Source: Setophaga petechia
Taxonomy: Eukaryota; Chordata; Aves; Passeriformes; Parulidae
Assembly: GCA_024362935.1 (NCBI GenBank)
Contig: JANCRA010000124.1
Span: 744,001 to 808,000 of the forward strand
DNA length: 64,000 bases
Reading direction: 5' to 3'
Part shown: in pieces, positions 37,951 through 48,782 of the stretch
Layout of the letters: every line of letters starts with the position of its first letter
How positions within the stretch are numbered: position 1 is the stretch's first letter
The notes under the pieces: generated by a model
Databases searched by the model: none
Seen by the model: only the letters and a program-made list of their open reading frames with translations
Told to the model about the DNA's origin: nothing
Position numbers and translations under genes: made by a program

Positions 37951-38193
37951 CCACCATGGCGTGGGCTCCATTTAGCACCTCTCTTCCTGCAAGGTGCTGA
38001 AAAGGAGAAGTTGTTGCCACCCTTCTGCCCTTTCGTGGCTGCTGCCATCCTGCTATGGCCAGCGATGGACTGCCTGCCTGGCCACTTCTAGCCTGCCACA
38101 CTGCAAACAGAAGGGCAGAAGCAGCAGCATCAACTCCTCCTTTTGGGCACCCTGCACAAAGAGAGGCACTAAGTGGAGCCGGCACTGTGGTGG
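37951..38193. repeat. large imperfect inverted repeat, arms of about 83 bp
   Basis: The left arm (37951-38032) and the reverse complement of the right arm (38111-38193) align at about 75% by hand. Shared blocks include GGCTCCA, CCTCTCTT, AAAAGGAG and TTCTGCCCTT, with one gap. Differences are mostly transitions. The spacer is 78 bp. Both strands therefore encode a similar peptide fragment (APCRKRGAKW on one strand, APCTKRGTKW on the other), a side effect of the palindrome and not evidence of a gene. Confidence 0.85.
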
Positions 38194-38205
38194 CTGGCTA
38201 GATCG

Positions 38206-38287
38206 CTTCTGGGTTTTACAGACCCCTTCTTTGAGAGATTTTGTGCCTACTGAGCTGAGCTTCAACTTAAAATTAAATCATTAAAAC
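38206..38287 (+). repeat. right copy of the diverged direct repeat pair
   Basis: 82 bp, partner of 37024-37112. It starts directly after the right arm of the inverted repeat and is followed by TTTATTAAAACATCCCC. It includes ATTAAA motifs that could serve as polyadenylation signals. Confidence 0.85.
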
Positions 38288-38840
38288 TTTATTAAAACAT
38301 CCCCCTGCTGCATGGTACCAGTGGGGACCACATGATCAGCAGTAAGAGGCATGGCAAGCAATTCCCTGATGCAGAGCCCGGACAAATTCAATTTTTCAGC
38401 ACTGCAGAACTCTTTAACAACTTTTCAATCGATAGAACTTGAAAAAACACCTATAAACACCATTCTCTCCTGAGTCAGAGAAAAGGGAAAAAATGAAGAT
38501 GTGAGGAGAACACAGCAAGACTATGGTCGGTGAAAAGGAGGGAAGGGGAGGAGGAGGTGGTCCAGATGTCAGAGCTGAGATTGTTCTGCAAGCCATGGTG
38601 AGGACTGTAATACAACAAACTCTTTCCCTGTAATTCATGAAGTGCATGGTGGGGATGCAGTGTTCACCCACAGCCTGTGAGAAAAAGGTGCTTGTGCTGG
38701 AGCGTGTGGATGCTGAAAAGCTGTGATCTGGTGACAGGCTTCAACAGAGAGAGAGAACCCTTTACTTCCAGAGATCGAAGAAGAGGAGCCTCGTTTCCAA
38801 ACTATAACAGCTCATCCTTAAAAGATAATATCCCATGAAC
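38288..38840. other. gene-free stretch between the composite repeat and the CR1
   Basis: No recognisable element. There is a purine-rich patch near 38535-38560 but nothing else of note. Confidence 0.45.
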
Positions 38841-39744
38841 TAGGTGATGAGGGAGCTGGCAGATGAGCTTTTGAAGCCACTCTCCATCATTTACCAACAG
38901 TCCTGGCTCAATGACAAGGTTCCAGATGACTGGAAGCTGGCCATTGTGACATCCAAACACAAAAGGTGTGGGAAGGAGGATCCTGGTAATTACAGGCTAG
39001 TTAGCCTGACCTCAGTACCTGGAAAGGTAATGGGACAGTTTATATTGTGTCATCACACAGCACTTACAGGATGGCCAGAGTATCAGACCCAGCCAGCATG
39101 GTTTTAGGAGGGACAGGTCCCACCTGACCAACCTAATCTCCTTTTATAACCAGGTTACTCATCAGGTGGATGTGGGAAAGGCTGTGAATGTTGTCTATTT
39201 GGACTTCAGCAAGACCTTTGACACTGCCTCCCACAGCACACTTCTGGAAAAGCTGGCAGCCCACGGCTCGGACAGGAGCACCCCTTGCTGGGTTCAGAAC
39301 TGTTTGGATGGCCGGGCCCAGAGGGTGCTGGTGAATGGTGCTGCATCCAGCTGGTGACTACTCACCAGTGGTGTCCCTCAGGGGTCTGTGCTGGGGCCAG
39401 CTCTGTTCAATACTTTTATTGACAACATGGATGAGGGTATTGAGTCTTTGACTAGTAAATTTGCAGATGACACTAAGCTGGGAGTGTGTGTGGATCCACT
39501 GGAAGGTGGGAGGGCTCTGCAAAGGGACCTGGAATGGTTGGATGGATGCAGAGAGTCCAATAAGATGGAGTTTAATAAGTCCAAGTGCTGAGTCCTGCAC
39601 TTTGGCCACAATAACCCCCTGCAATGTTATAGGCTGGGGATGGTGTGGCTGGACAGTGCCCAGGCAGAAAGGGACCTGGGGGTGCTGGTCCACAGCCGGC
39701 TGAACATGAGCCAGCAGTGTGCCCTGGGGGCCAAGAAGGCAAAT

Positions 39745-39750
39745 GACATC
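39745..39750 (+). repeat. left target-site duplication, GACATC
   Basis: Six bases of CR1 sequence directly before the LTR; the identical six follow it at 40398-40403. A 6-bp duplication is typical of class II (ERVK/beta-like) integrases. Confidence 0.93.
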
Positions 39751-39964
39751 TGTCAGGACTCAGGACATCCCTCTGGCTGTCCTGAGCAGCCAAGACCCTT
39801 GCCAGGGGCTCGGAGACCCTGGCACAGAGCCCAAAATGCCTCTGTGAGTTTGGTTATGGCCCGTGGAGCAAATTACCAACCTTCTATGAAGATCAGCAAG
39901 CCACAAGAGTTTAAGTAGAATATTAGTGAAATTATCACAGGGTGAATGATGTATTTTAGGATTA

Positions 39965-40002
39965 CTGTACAGGGGGGTTATATCCCTGTACAGGGGGGTT
40001 AT
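39965..40002 (+). repeat. 17-bp direct repeat inside the LTR
   Basis: CTGTACAGGGGGGTTAT occurs at 39965-39981 and again at 39986-40002 with a 4-base spacer. It lies in the U3 part, upstream of the TATA box, where LTR enhancer repeats are often found. Confidence 0.9.
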
Positions 40003-40176
40003 GGAGACAAGATGGAGGAATCAGGGCGTGCCTCGTGCTTCTTCTTTCTTCTTCTTGTCTTCCATCTTCCGTGGTGATGCTGGCACTTGGCGATTGGTTT
40101 ATGGTGAAGGTACACTTGTCAATAAGGGTAAAAGGTATTGGGAATAAAAAGTAAATATGATATACGTAGTTTTTGT

Positions 40177-40185
40177 TATAAAAGG
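40177..40185 (+). promoter_or_regulatory. TATA box of the ERVK-like LTR
   Basis: TATAAAAGG is a consensus core-promoter box followed about 10 bases later by GC-rich sequence (GCGACCGCCCCG). It appears intact, so the LTR could still start transcription rightwards. Confidence 0.7.
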
Positions 40186-40278
40186 ACGCGACCGCCCCGT
40201 GGGTGGGCAGAGTGCCTGTGGCTGCCCTGCTGAGCAGATCTCTGCTGGGCAGAAAGAAAAATTTTTTAGATAAGAATT

Positions 40279-40284
40279 AATAAA
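40279..40284 (+). terminator. polyadenylation signal of the LTR
   Basis: AATAAA about 100 bases downstream of the TATA box, in the position expected for the end of R. Confidence 0.65.
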
Positions 40285-40397
40285 CAACCTTGAGACCGAG
40301 AGATGAAGAGCTCTGACTCCTTCTTTAAGCGCCGGGCTGGGAAAAGAGACTTTGGAACTTTTCTCGGGGTCACTCTGACAAACTAATGATCTCGACA

Positions 40398-40403
40398 GAC
40401 ATC
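40398..40403 (+). repeat. right target-site duplication, GACATC
   Basis: Exact copy of 39745-39750, directly following the LTR and continuing into CR1 sequence (CTGGCCTGTGTCAGG). Confidence 0.93.
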
Positions 40404-41765
40404 CTGGCCTGTGTCAGGAATAGTGTGGCCAGCAGGAGCAGGGCAGTGATTCTTCCCCTGTACTCGGCACTGGTGAGGCCACACCTTGAGCTCTGTGTCC
40501 AGTTCTGGCCCCTCAGTTTGAGAAGGACCTTGAGACACTTGAGCACATCCAGAGGAGGCAACGAGGCTGGTGAGGGGCTTGGAACACAAGCCCTGTGAGG
40601 AACGGCTGAGGGAGCTGGTGTTGTTTAGCCTGGAGAAACAAGACTAAGAGGTGACCTTATCACTCTCTACAACTCCCTAAAAGGTGGCTGTAGTCAGGTG
40701 GGGGTTGGTCTCTTTCTCCAGGCAGCAACTGACAGAATGAGAGGACACAGTCTCAAGGTGTGCCAAGGGAAGTTTAGGTTGGATATTAGAAAAAGTATTT
40801 TATGGAAAGACTGATAAAGTACTGGAATGGTGATAAAGTACTGAAATGGTCTGCCCAGGCAGGTGGTGGATTCACCATCCCTGGATGTGTTTAAAAGAAG
40901 ATTGGATGTGGCACTTGGTGCCATGTTTCATTGAGGTGTTTGGACATAGGTTGGATTTGATGATCTTGAAGGTCTCTTCCAACCTAGTGATTCTGTGATT
41001 CTTTAAAAGAGCCTGAAAGCTGAAGTGCAGAAGGGTTGAAACTGCCTTCTCTATGGAAGGCTGGTTGTGAGTCAACCCTCACCTGACCAACCTCGTCAAC
41101 ATGTTTGAGCTCCATGCAGTAACAGCCCTAGACTTCTTTCAGGTGATCCTCCTCCATCTTCCCCTCAATCCTGTTTTTTCACGCACTCATACTGCTCATC
41201 ACAGAATGTTCCAGTAGCAGCTTATACCCCTACACCTCTTTCCCACTCCCCCTTCCTCCCAGGTGTATTTTTTCAATTGGTTTCCATTTCTGAGTACACT
41301 TCACTTTGTTCCTCTGCACAGAAGCCAACAAAGCCAAAAGAAAATTTCTTCAAGAAGCTCTCTTTTTCAGAAGTCTTTTGACTGCTCACTTGCTATCAAA
41401 ATAAAATTGAACGTTGGGGTTCCTGGGTGCAGTAATGCTCCTATTTTGTTTTTGCTTTTGTTGCAGCAAGTAAGCTTTGAAATTTTGCAACTTACACAGC
41501 CCTAGATTATAACTGACAAAATAATAATGTGAAGAAAGCACCTCTCCATCAGTAAAGGGCAATTCCTTGAAGCTTGAAGCAGTTAATTTAAAATACTGCA
41601 AGTTACACCCCTTGCCTTACCAGGGGTCCTACAATTCCCCTAAGCTGCCACTGTGCTCCCCCATGGCAGACTGTTTCTTTCAGAAAATCTAGGTTTGACT
41701 CATAAAAATCAAGACTCCAAAGCCTGAAACTGCTTTTTCCCTGTTGTGGCAGATAAGACCAATCT

Positions 41766-41790
41766 CTGTGTGTGTGTGTGTGTCTGTGTG
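41766..41790. repeat. (TG)n microsatellite
   Basis: About ten TG units with one C interruption, ending before TCCGTGC. Confidence 0.9.
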
Positions 41791-41865
41791 TCCGTGCAAT
41801 TCACCTTTCTTTGGACTTAGAAATTTAGAATAGAAACTTCTGGTGGTTTGCATTTCCAAACACCT

Positions 41866-41887
41866 TATATATATATATATATATATA
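41866..41887. repeat. (TA)11 microsatellite
   Basis: Uninterrupted TA run of 22 bases, about 75 bases after the TG repeat. Confidence 0.9.
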
Positions 41888-44800
41888 CATAAGAAAATAG
41901 GCCAGTCCTCATACCAGGAAGAGACAGGTAATCAGAAGAGACAGAGGAATCCACTTCAGAAGGAGAAGAAATTTCTCCAACAAATGCGATGTGAGTGGAG
42001 TCCTCCTAACAGAAGAGGAAGCTCTGCCTTTAATCCATACCCTTACTGGTTCATAGAAACCTCTCCAATAATCAATTTTACATGGTTGATGTTTTAGTCT
42101 CTCAGATTAACACACTATTTTCATTCCTATTCCTTGACATTTAATCTCACAGCAAGCTTCAGGAGATGCTGTTACTGGTCACCAACTGGGAAAGAGCCAG
42201 GAGCTCTCATAATCCTGGATATGTACATGAATCTATCTGTGGCCACAGTCAGGTAAAAAAATTCCAGTTTTTCGTGCTGCCAACTGGAAATAAAATCTGC
42301 AACCTGTAAGTGATATAAGGCTCATCTGAGCCACTGAGCTCCGTATCTTGTGTTGAAGTTTGCAGGCACTTCACATGGTGCTCTTCACAGTGCCGTGTCA
42401 CAGCTATCTTTCCATTTCAGACCTCTGTATTCCTGCTCTGAAAGAGCATTACTAGTCTGTCAGTATCCCATTCTATCATTATGTTGAAAACTATTTTGCT
42501 TAGGTTGGATCATACCAAGGGTTTTCTGTGAAAACCCAACAGCTTTTGCATTTAAATTATCTCCTTTTTAATGTTCAGGCTTCTTCTATTCTGTTTCCTT
42601 TGTTTATGTTCAAATATTCTTCAAGTACTTTGTTTTTCAAATGGACCCAGTACGAAGAATTTAAGAGAGGCAGATGGAAATACCTTCACAAAATTACCAA
42701 GAAATGTAGCAATACTGTGAATGAGTTCCAGGAATTACTGAAAGTAATACTTGGTATAATTGCTTAGTAATACAGTGCTTGAGGTTTCCTGTCACTAATT
42801 CAGCTTGCCGAATCTTAAAAAAATTATTTTCAGTTTCATATGTTTGCAAAAGTCTGTACATACCCGATCATTTTGCAAAAAAGAACTGACCTGGTATTCA
42901 AGAAGATTGGAGGGCTTTTCTTAATTCACTTGGTGACCAAACTTCTTGTAAGAACCAGCCATGAGAGCAAAAGCAAGGATAACACAGAGTTAAAATGCAA
43001 TAGGCATCATTCTTCCATGATATCAGACAAATAATTCTATTGCTATTGCTCAATAACTCAAGCATAGCATTTCATGTTTATTTCAACTTGCAGATGCTAA
43101 TTCATGTTGGATAGACAGCTCCTCAACCCCACAAGATGTGTTTCTTTACATCCCCCTAACTCTGAAGCCTTCGGCTGAAACCACAATATGGCTTTCAAGT
43201 GAAGAGGGAATGCACTGACTTCCTCAACAGGAGCACACAAGCATTCTTGTTCCTGATGGAAGCACAGCAGAGTGCCTGAAGACACCCTGCCTACATGCCT
43301 GAGGACCACAGCCTCATGAAGTCCACCAGGGATTTGGGAAGACTCCAGCCTAATCCCTGCCCTGAGCAGACTCAGCCATGGGGTCAGACCAGGTATCTCA
43401 GGGCTTTTTATACTATCGGGCTGACAAAACTCCAAGGATGTTGATGGCACGGCCTCTCTTGGCCCCTCCTGCATTATTGGGCTGCCTTCATGGGAGAAAG
43501 CCTTTCCCTTCTCATTAGACTGAGCATCTCCTATTGCAGTCTCTGGCCACTGCCTTTCACTCTCCTGCTCTTTGTTGCTTGGAGGAGCAGCTTCCTCACT
43601 GATATTGTCAGAAAGGCACAGTAAGGATGGAGCTGCTCCATGGCACACAAATGAGCATGCCCCCAACACTGGCAATGCCCACAGTGGTGTCAGGCTGTTG
43701 ACCGGGACCAGTCAGGGACTGTAACAAATCCAGTTCTGGGGTTCTTGAGGGGAATCTGCTTGCAAATCACAGGGGACAGAGCTGAGTGCATATGGTGTAG
43801 CTCAAGCCAGAATAGCACCTTGGACTTTTTGGTTGGACCAGAGACCTCCAAAGTTCTTTCCAACTGCCACAGTTTATTACAGATCATTTCAGACCACATG
43901 GTAGAGAAGTACTGAAAAGTAAGTCATTCATACACTGGATGATTGTAGCCTGGTGGGCAGAGAATGAACTCTGAAGCTTATTTTATTAGAGAAGGTGCAC
44001 AGTGAACTGAATCAAAAGAGCAGACTGTGTGTGATTAATTCCCTCGTGAAGTTTCTAATGCAGTCTACTTGCAGACCCAAAATCTGTGACACAGGATCTC
44101 TTAGTACGTTCCTCAAACATTTCCAAAAACAGCTTCCAGTATGTTCAGTGTAACAGGAAAATAGTTGTTACTGTTATTCACAGTGCCCATCTCTGCTTCT
44201 GTCTCCCCCAACAGGCCTAATATTCATGACTATTCCAAGATTGGGAGAAATAGTAATTTTTGCCAAAGGAAGGCAATCTTGTCTTGGTATCCTTACCCAG
44301 GGAACTATCTGCAAATCCTCAGTTTAGTCCAAACTGAGAGTTTGTGAAGACCCAGATGAAAAGTTTTATTAGAGAACAAAGGCCCGATGTACTGACCAAA
44401 GGAGAAAACAAGGCAGCAGCCTTTACACATTTACAACAAAACAGTGAGCAGAGTATGTATTGCCCTGTATCAGTTTTTACTTTCCCAGGGGAAAACATCC
44501 AACACCAACAAACCTTCCTGCTTCATGTGCTGCCACTCAGGCTTGTCTGGTTACAGAAATGGCCCAATGTCTCAAACCCAGACAGGTCTGGTACTTCTGG
44601 GAAATTACGTGTACTAGTCTTAGCGTGTTTCCTTGGAGGGGGACAAGTTAGGTGATGTATTCTTCCTTGAAGACCTCTGTTCTAAAGGACTTATTTGTTT
44701 TCTATGCTGTTAAAATTCATATCTTTATACCAGCCCAGCACTCTGATGTAATTTTCCACCCATCTACATGGGTAAAGTCAACACTGACACAAAGTGCTGT

Positions 44801-45799
44801 GGCCCTACAGAGTCAGCACCCTACAGCCTTTCAAGGAGGTTTTACAGCTCAAGTCTGCTGGGAGAAAGGCAAGCATGCTAGTACCCTCTCAACAAAGGCA
44901 GAAGAAACAAGATAAAACACCGAGAAGTAGTGCTAAGGAGGGACCAGAACCAGAAATGCTCCAGTTCTACTACTCTGGGGTAAAATTGTGTGTACTGGGG
45001 AAATCCAGAAACACAGATAACAGCCCATAGCTTAGACAATGTGGCTTCTGAACACAGGAGGTTGGGACAGCTTTTTATTTTACAGTCCCAAGGAAGAAGC
45101 AGCAGGTGGGAGCTATGAGAGTTTTTTTGAAATTGGAAGAGATGTGGATGTTATTGGCATGCTTGTATAAATGGAGTTTGTGTAAAGCAGAAGGAATAGC
45201 CTTCCTACCCTCATTGTGTATGCTTCCACCACAGATTCCAACTCATAGTTCTCATGTCCTCCCTTCCCACCCATATCTCTCCTCTTCGGCCCAAACATCA
45301 AAATGATGTCTGTGTTTGCATAGCTCCTCCAATAAGGTGGTGTAAACCCACAATTTATCCCAGGACTGACCTCCTGCCAGGGAGGCTGGGCACACCAACC
45401 CTTGTATGACAAGCACATCACCAGGAATAACAGCCTGATGGATGATAAATTGGTTCAGCTGAGAAGCAATGATTTTTTTTAAAGCTGTCTACCAAGAGCA
45501 GTGTGGATATTGTACTGTCCTGTGCTTAGAAAGAGCATCTACATAAAGGACTTCTCGAGGAAGGGGTAATGGCACTGCAGGTTTTTCCCACATTGATAGT
45601 GCTGCATGCGGGACACAGGTCAGAAAGAGAGAAGAATAACTGCATTGTAAAAGAGAATGTCTGGTCATCTGGTTGTGGTCTTTGCAGTGAGTGATAGCTT
45701 CACTGAGACACGGAGGACTAAAACAGGCCATGAGTTGTCCTGTTCAATGTTTTAAAGAGCAAATCCCTTTAAATCTATCCACCTCTGCAACTTCCCATT

Positions 45800-45837
45800 T
45801 CCCACTTTGCTGTGTAAATGTACACAGCAAAGTGGGA
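45800..45837. repeat. perfect inverted repeat, 17-bp arms
   Basis: TCCCACTTTGCTGTGTA (45800-45816) is the exact reverse complement of 45821-45837, separated by only four bases (AATG). It is the strongest short-loop hairpin in the window. Confidence 0.93.
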
Positions 45838-48174
45838 TATATATGAAATATACATACCTCTTTTATGGGTTTTAAAAGTATCTTTTATCAGGAGAAAGTT
45901 TTAATTTTGCAAAGATTCACTAGAAGCTTCTTAACTCTTTAAATTGAAACAACTATGTAAACTGATTCAGTGGTAGACATACCCAGAAAGCAAACAAATG
46001 AGAAATGCTTCATCCGGTTTTCTCCCAGAACAAAGACAAATGGAAAAACTACCTCATGGTTTATTCTCAGAAGAATCTTCTCACCAGGTAACACAAGCCA
46101 ACACTGAATGTTTACAGTACCCATGAGTCCTCGCTTCTGTTGCCATTAAACTCTGCAGCTTTATTCAAGTCATTTAGGGAAGAATATTTTAGGGGAAAAA
46201 TGAACAAGTGCATTTCCTCCTTTCTCATACTCTATAGTCAGCAAAGCTTTTGGACCCAAATTTCTAAAACAGGGCAAACAAAAATTAGTTTAGCTAAAAT
46301 GAACCCAGACTTCAGGAACTCCACATAAAACTCAGAAGCAGCATATGCATGGAGAAAGAGAAAGTTAACTCTTTCATGGTAGACATATTTAATCACTCAT
46401 ATTCAGGAACATTACAAGAGTTCCCTCACACAGTCTTACTACACATTTGTGTGGCACTGGAGAAGTGATGAAGTTGTATATTTATAAGGAGGCATGCAAA
46501 CTGTGGGCGCTTGCATCAGGAAAAAAACCCCACAGCTTAAATAAAAACGTTGGTCAGTATTTAATACTGAAATGTTAACATTTCACAGCAGCAAGAAGAG
46601 CAGGAAAACAGAGACAGAAACCAATGTTTTCCAGTTTTTCAACCTTTTCCTGGAGAAGCAAAATATGGCACAGTATCAGGAGTGAGAATAAGAGCACAGG
46701 TTGGGACAGCATCAAGATTCTCCATATCTTGAACAAAGCAGAGAACAATCAAAAGGAGATATTTAAGGAAGACAAATATCTATTTCAAGATTCAGTTAAA
46801 ATCAGGTGAAGTAAGAAGAGTTGAACACTGTTTTTTCACACTTCTGGTCAGTATTTGGACAGAGAAGGAAAGAGGTGGGACCTAAAAGGTATCACCTATC
46901 CCAGCTTCTTTGTCTAACTTCAGGAGAAATCTATGGCTGTGAACTGTGAAGAGATGCACTTTTCCAGTTGTTTGGCAGCTTTTAGAGTCTTCTACCTCCT
47001 GAAACTTCCTCCTCTGCAGAGGTGGAAATTTCCTAGAGGTGCCTCACCAGGTCACTGGCTTTGGGGAATTGCCTCTCTGGCGCCTGACCATGTGAAGTCT
47101 TCATCAGGGGTTTAGGTGGCTCTGGGATCCAGTAATGACAGAGCATTACTCAACACCACTGGCCCAGCAATGACTGGTGATGACTAGGTTTTCTTCTGTG
47201 AAACAATTGATTTTCCTTTTGTAAACACAGGAGGAAGATCTTAAAGGATGCAGTCTTCCCAGTCTCAGCTGCCCTTACTCTGATGGTATTTCAAGCTTTG
47301 AGGTAAACTTGCTCAGACATTTTTCTTCCAATTAACTCACCATTAGACTACCTTTTAGAACTTTATGGATATATCTTGGTCCCTTCAAGACCTCTGTTGC
47401 AAGGTTCCCTGCTCATTCCTCTGGGTCTAGACAGATATCAGGGCACCCCTTACTGTCTGGGCCCATATTTCCTTGAGCACATTCAGCTGCTTTTGAAGCG
47501 AGGAATATTCTTATTTCCTTTCCAGAGGTGTTCAGCCAACACAGTTCTTATAAATGAGGTTAGCATAGCAGCTGAAAGTGAAAAATAATAAATTGACACT
47601 ATTCAACAGCCCATCAGGTTCACAACAGGAAAAATTTACAGAAATTTTCCCTACACAGTTCTAAAAGCAGTAATGCTGGGTGTGGCAAGCCAGATATATT
47701 TTACATGGTTGCTTATATATCTGTTTCTTTAATTTTAGTATCAGTCTTGTATCAGCTTCTATTTTTTTCAGGTGCACATCTTAGTAATTTTGCCCCTGAG
47801 GCAAATTATGACTGCATTAGTATGTGTGCAACCAAAAACTCAAGTTAGATAACATTGCAAATAAAACCCTGATAGAGAAAAGACCTTCTGCCTCAAATAC
47901 ACGTAAAATGCAACTGTCACCATTTTGCTCCTAAAGTGTAAAAGAAAATGTTTGGACTTGGGTCTATTCCCAGGTAATTTGTAGCACTGTTTCAAGTTCT
48001 GCATCCCGTTACTCCAACTCAAGACTTCATCAAATTTTCAAATGGGTGTTAGTAAGGGAATTAGACATGAGACCAGACATGAGAACCAGACAGAGCTTGC
48101 AGCTCTAGGACCCTCAGTCCCAAGTCCTAAGGAAGGTCATCGTCCGAATAGAGGGAGTCCATGGGACATCACCA

Positions 48175-48618
48175 AGTTGGTCAGAGGAATGGAGCACCTC
48201 TCCTACTAGGAAAGGTGGAAAAAACTGGGATTTCTCAGCCTGGAGAGGAGAAGGTTCCAGGAAGACCTTAAAACACCTTCCAGTAACTAAAGGGGGCTAC
48301 AGGAAAATCTGAGGAGGGACTATTTTACAAGGGCATGTAGTGACAGGACAAGGAGGAATGGCTTTAAAATAAAAGAGAGTATGCTTACATTAGCTATTGG
48401 GAAGAAATTCTTTACTGTGAGAGTGGTGAGATACTGACACAGGTATCTACAGAGAAATTGTAGATCCCTCCTCCCTGAAAGAGTTCAAGGTCTGTTTGGG
48501 TGCAGTTTTGAGCAACCTGATCTTGCGGAAGGTGCCCATTCCTCTGACTGGAGAAGAAACAACGAAGTCTAAAAGTCTCTTCCAATCCAAACCATTCTAT
48601 GGTTCTGTGATTCCATGA
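48175..48618 (+). mobile_element. CR1 LINE 3' fragment
   Basis: CR1 similarity begins around GTTGGTCAGAGGAATGGAGC and includes CACCTCTCCTACTAGGAAAGG, CAGCCTGGAGAGGAGAAGG, GAAGAAATTCTTTACTGTGAG and the tail CAATCCAAACCATTCTATGG. It ends with TTCTGTGATTCCATG at about 48618. Decay is moderate, with several indels. Confidence 0.9.
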
Positions 48619-48746
48619 AATCCTGATTTGTTTCAGATTTATATGGCTATACCTCAACATATGCCTCAAAATTTTTGGATCTCAGCCCTGTCTTCTAGCC
48701 AATATGAATGGGAGAAGCTCAGCATGTGACATGCTTGTTGTTTCAG

Positions 48747-48782
48747 GTATGATGACAGATGGCAATGAAGCTGGGATATCAG
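48747..48782 (+). other. possible microexon, 36 bp
   Basis: TGCTTGTTGTTTCAG directly precedes 48747, and the segment ends ATCAG followed by GTAAGAAGG, so both splice borders are close to ideal. The third frame is open and begins ATGATGACAGATGG (MMTDGNEAGIS). The length is a multiple of three. No family is recognised, and chance remains the leading explanation. Confidence 0.2.

Larger units (their letters stand above)
39751..40397 (+). mobile_element. solo LTR, ERVK-like, nested in CR1
   Basis: The 647-bp element starts TGTCAGGACTC and ends CTCGACA, so the outer four bases TGTC...GACA are inverted as expected for LTR ends. It is flanked by a perfect 6-bp duplication, and the CR1 alignment resumes exactly after it. 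TATAAAAGG at 40177-40185 and AATAAA at 40279-40284 are placed as promoter and polyadenylation signal, about 100 bases apart. Wording such as GAGACAAGATGGAGGAATC and CGCCGGGCTGGGAAAAGAGAC resembles songbird ERVK LTRs as I remember them. No internal genes remain, so it is a recombination product. It is younger than the CR1 that hosts it. Confidence 0.93.
38844..40880 (+). pseudogene. CR1 ORF2 reverse-transcriptase remnant, split by LTR
   Basis: Recognisable blocks in order: MRELADELLKPLSIIYQQSW from 38844, VPDDWKLAIV, EDPGNYRLVSLTSVPGKVM near 38972-39030, VYLDFSKTFDTASHSTLLEKL near 39193-39255, and [16 protein letters not shown] near 39391-39440. FADDTKLG with intact catalytic aspartates lies at about 39460-39483, followed by RDLEWLDGC and NKSKC. 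After NKSKC a TGA stands where related copies have CGA (arginine), a CpG-type nonsense change at about 39589-39591. [20 protein letters not shown] follows near 39667-39729. Coding similarity resumes after the LTR with [14 protein letters not shown]. Several further frameshifts make it non-functional. Confidence 0.9.
38841..41002 (+). mobile_element. CR1 LINE, 5'-truncated, interrupted by a solo LTR
   Basis: CR1 sequence starts near GATGAGGGAGCTGGCAGATG and ends at about 41002 with CAACCTAGTGATTCTGTGATTCT, the typical 3' terminus. It is split into 38841-39750 and 40398-41002 by a later LTR insertion. Without that insertion the element is about 1.5 kb. It belongs to a different subfamily from the 15.7 kb copy, judging by its wording around the catalytic box and tail, and it keeps the PDDWK and PGNYR segments that the other copy lost. 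Confidence 0.93.
41003..48174. other. gene-free stretch
   Basis: No confirmed gene. It holds TG and TA microsatellites near 41.8 kb, a 192-codon minus-strand open frame (43097-43675) of no recognisable family, a weak CR1-tail-like patch near 43827-43880, and a perfect 17-bp hairpin at 45800-45837. Confidence 0.5.

Noticed and set aside
37758..38284. Several 96-110 codon frames on both strands in the GC-rich block
   Set aside because: They follow from low stop density in GC-rich repeat DNA, and the similar peptides on opposite strands are explained by the inverted repeat.
43097..43675. 192-codon open frame on the minus strand, the longest in the window
   Set aside because: No recognisable domain, no convincing start context and no splice partner. 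A frame of this size is plausible by chance in 64 kb read six ways. Conservation or transcript data could reopen it.
43827..43880. CR1-tail-like wording (GGTTGGACCAGAGACCTCC ... TTCTTTCCAAC)
   Set aside because: Too short and diverged to separate from chance; the terminal TTCTATGATTC motif is missing.
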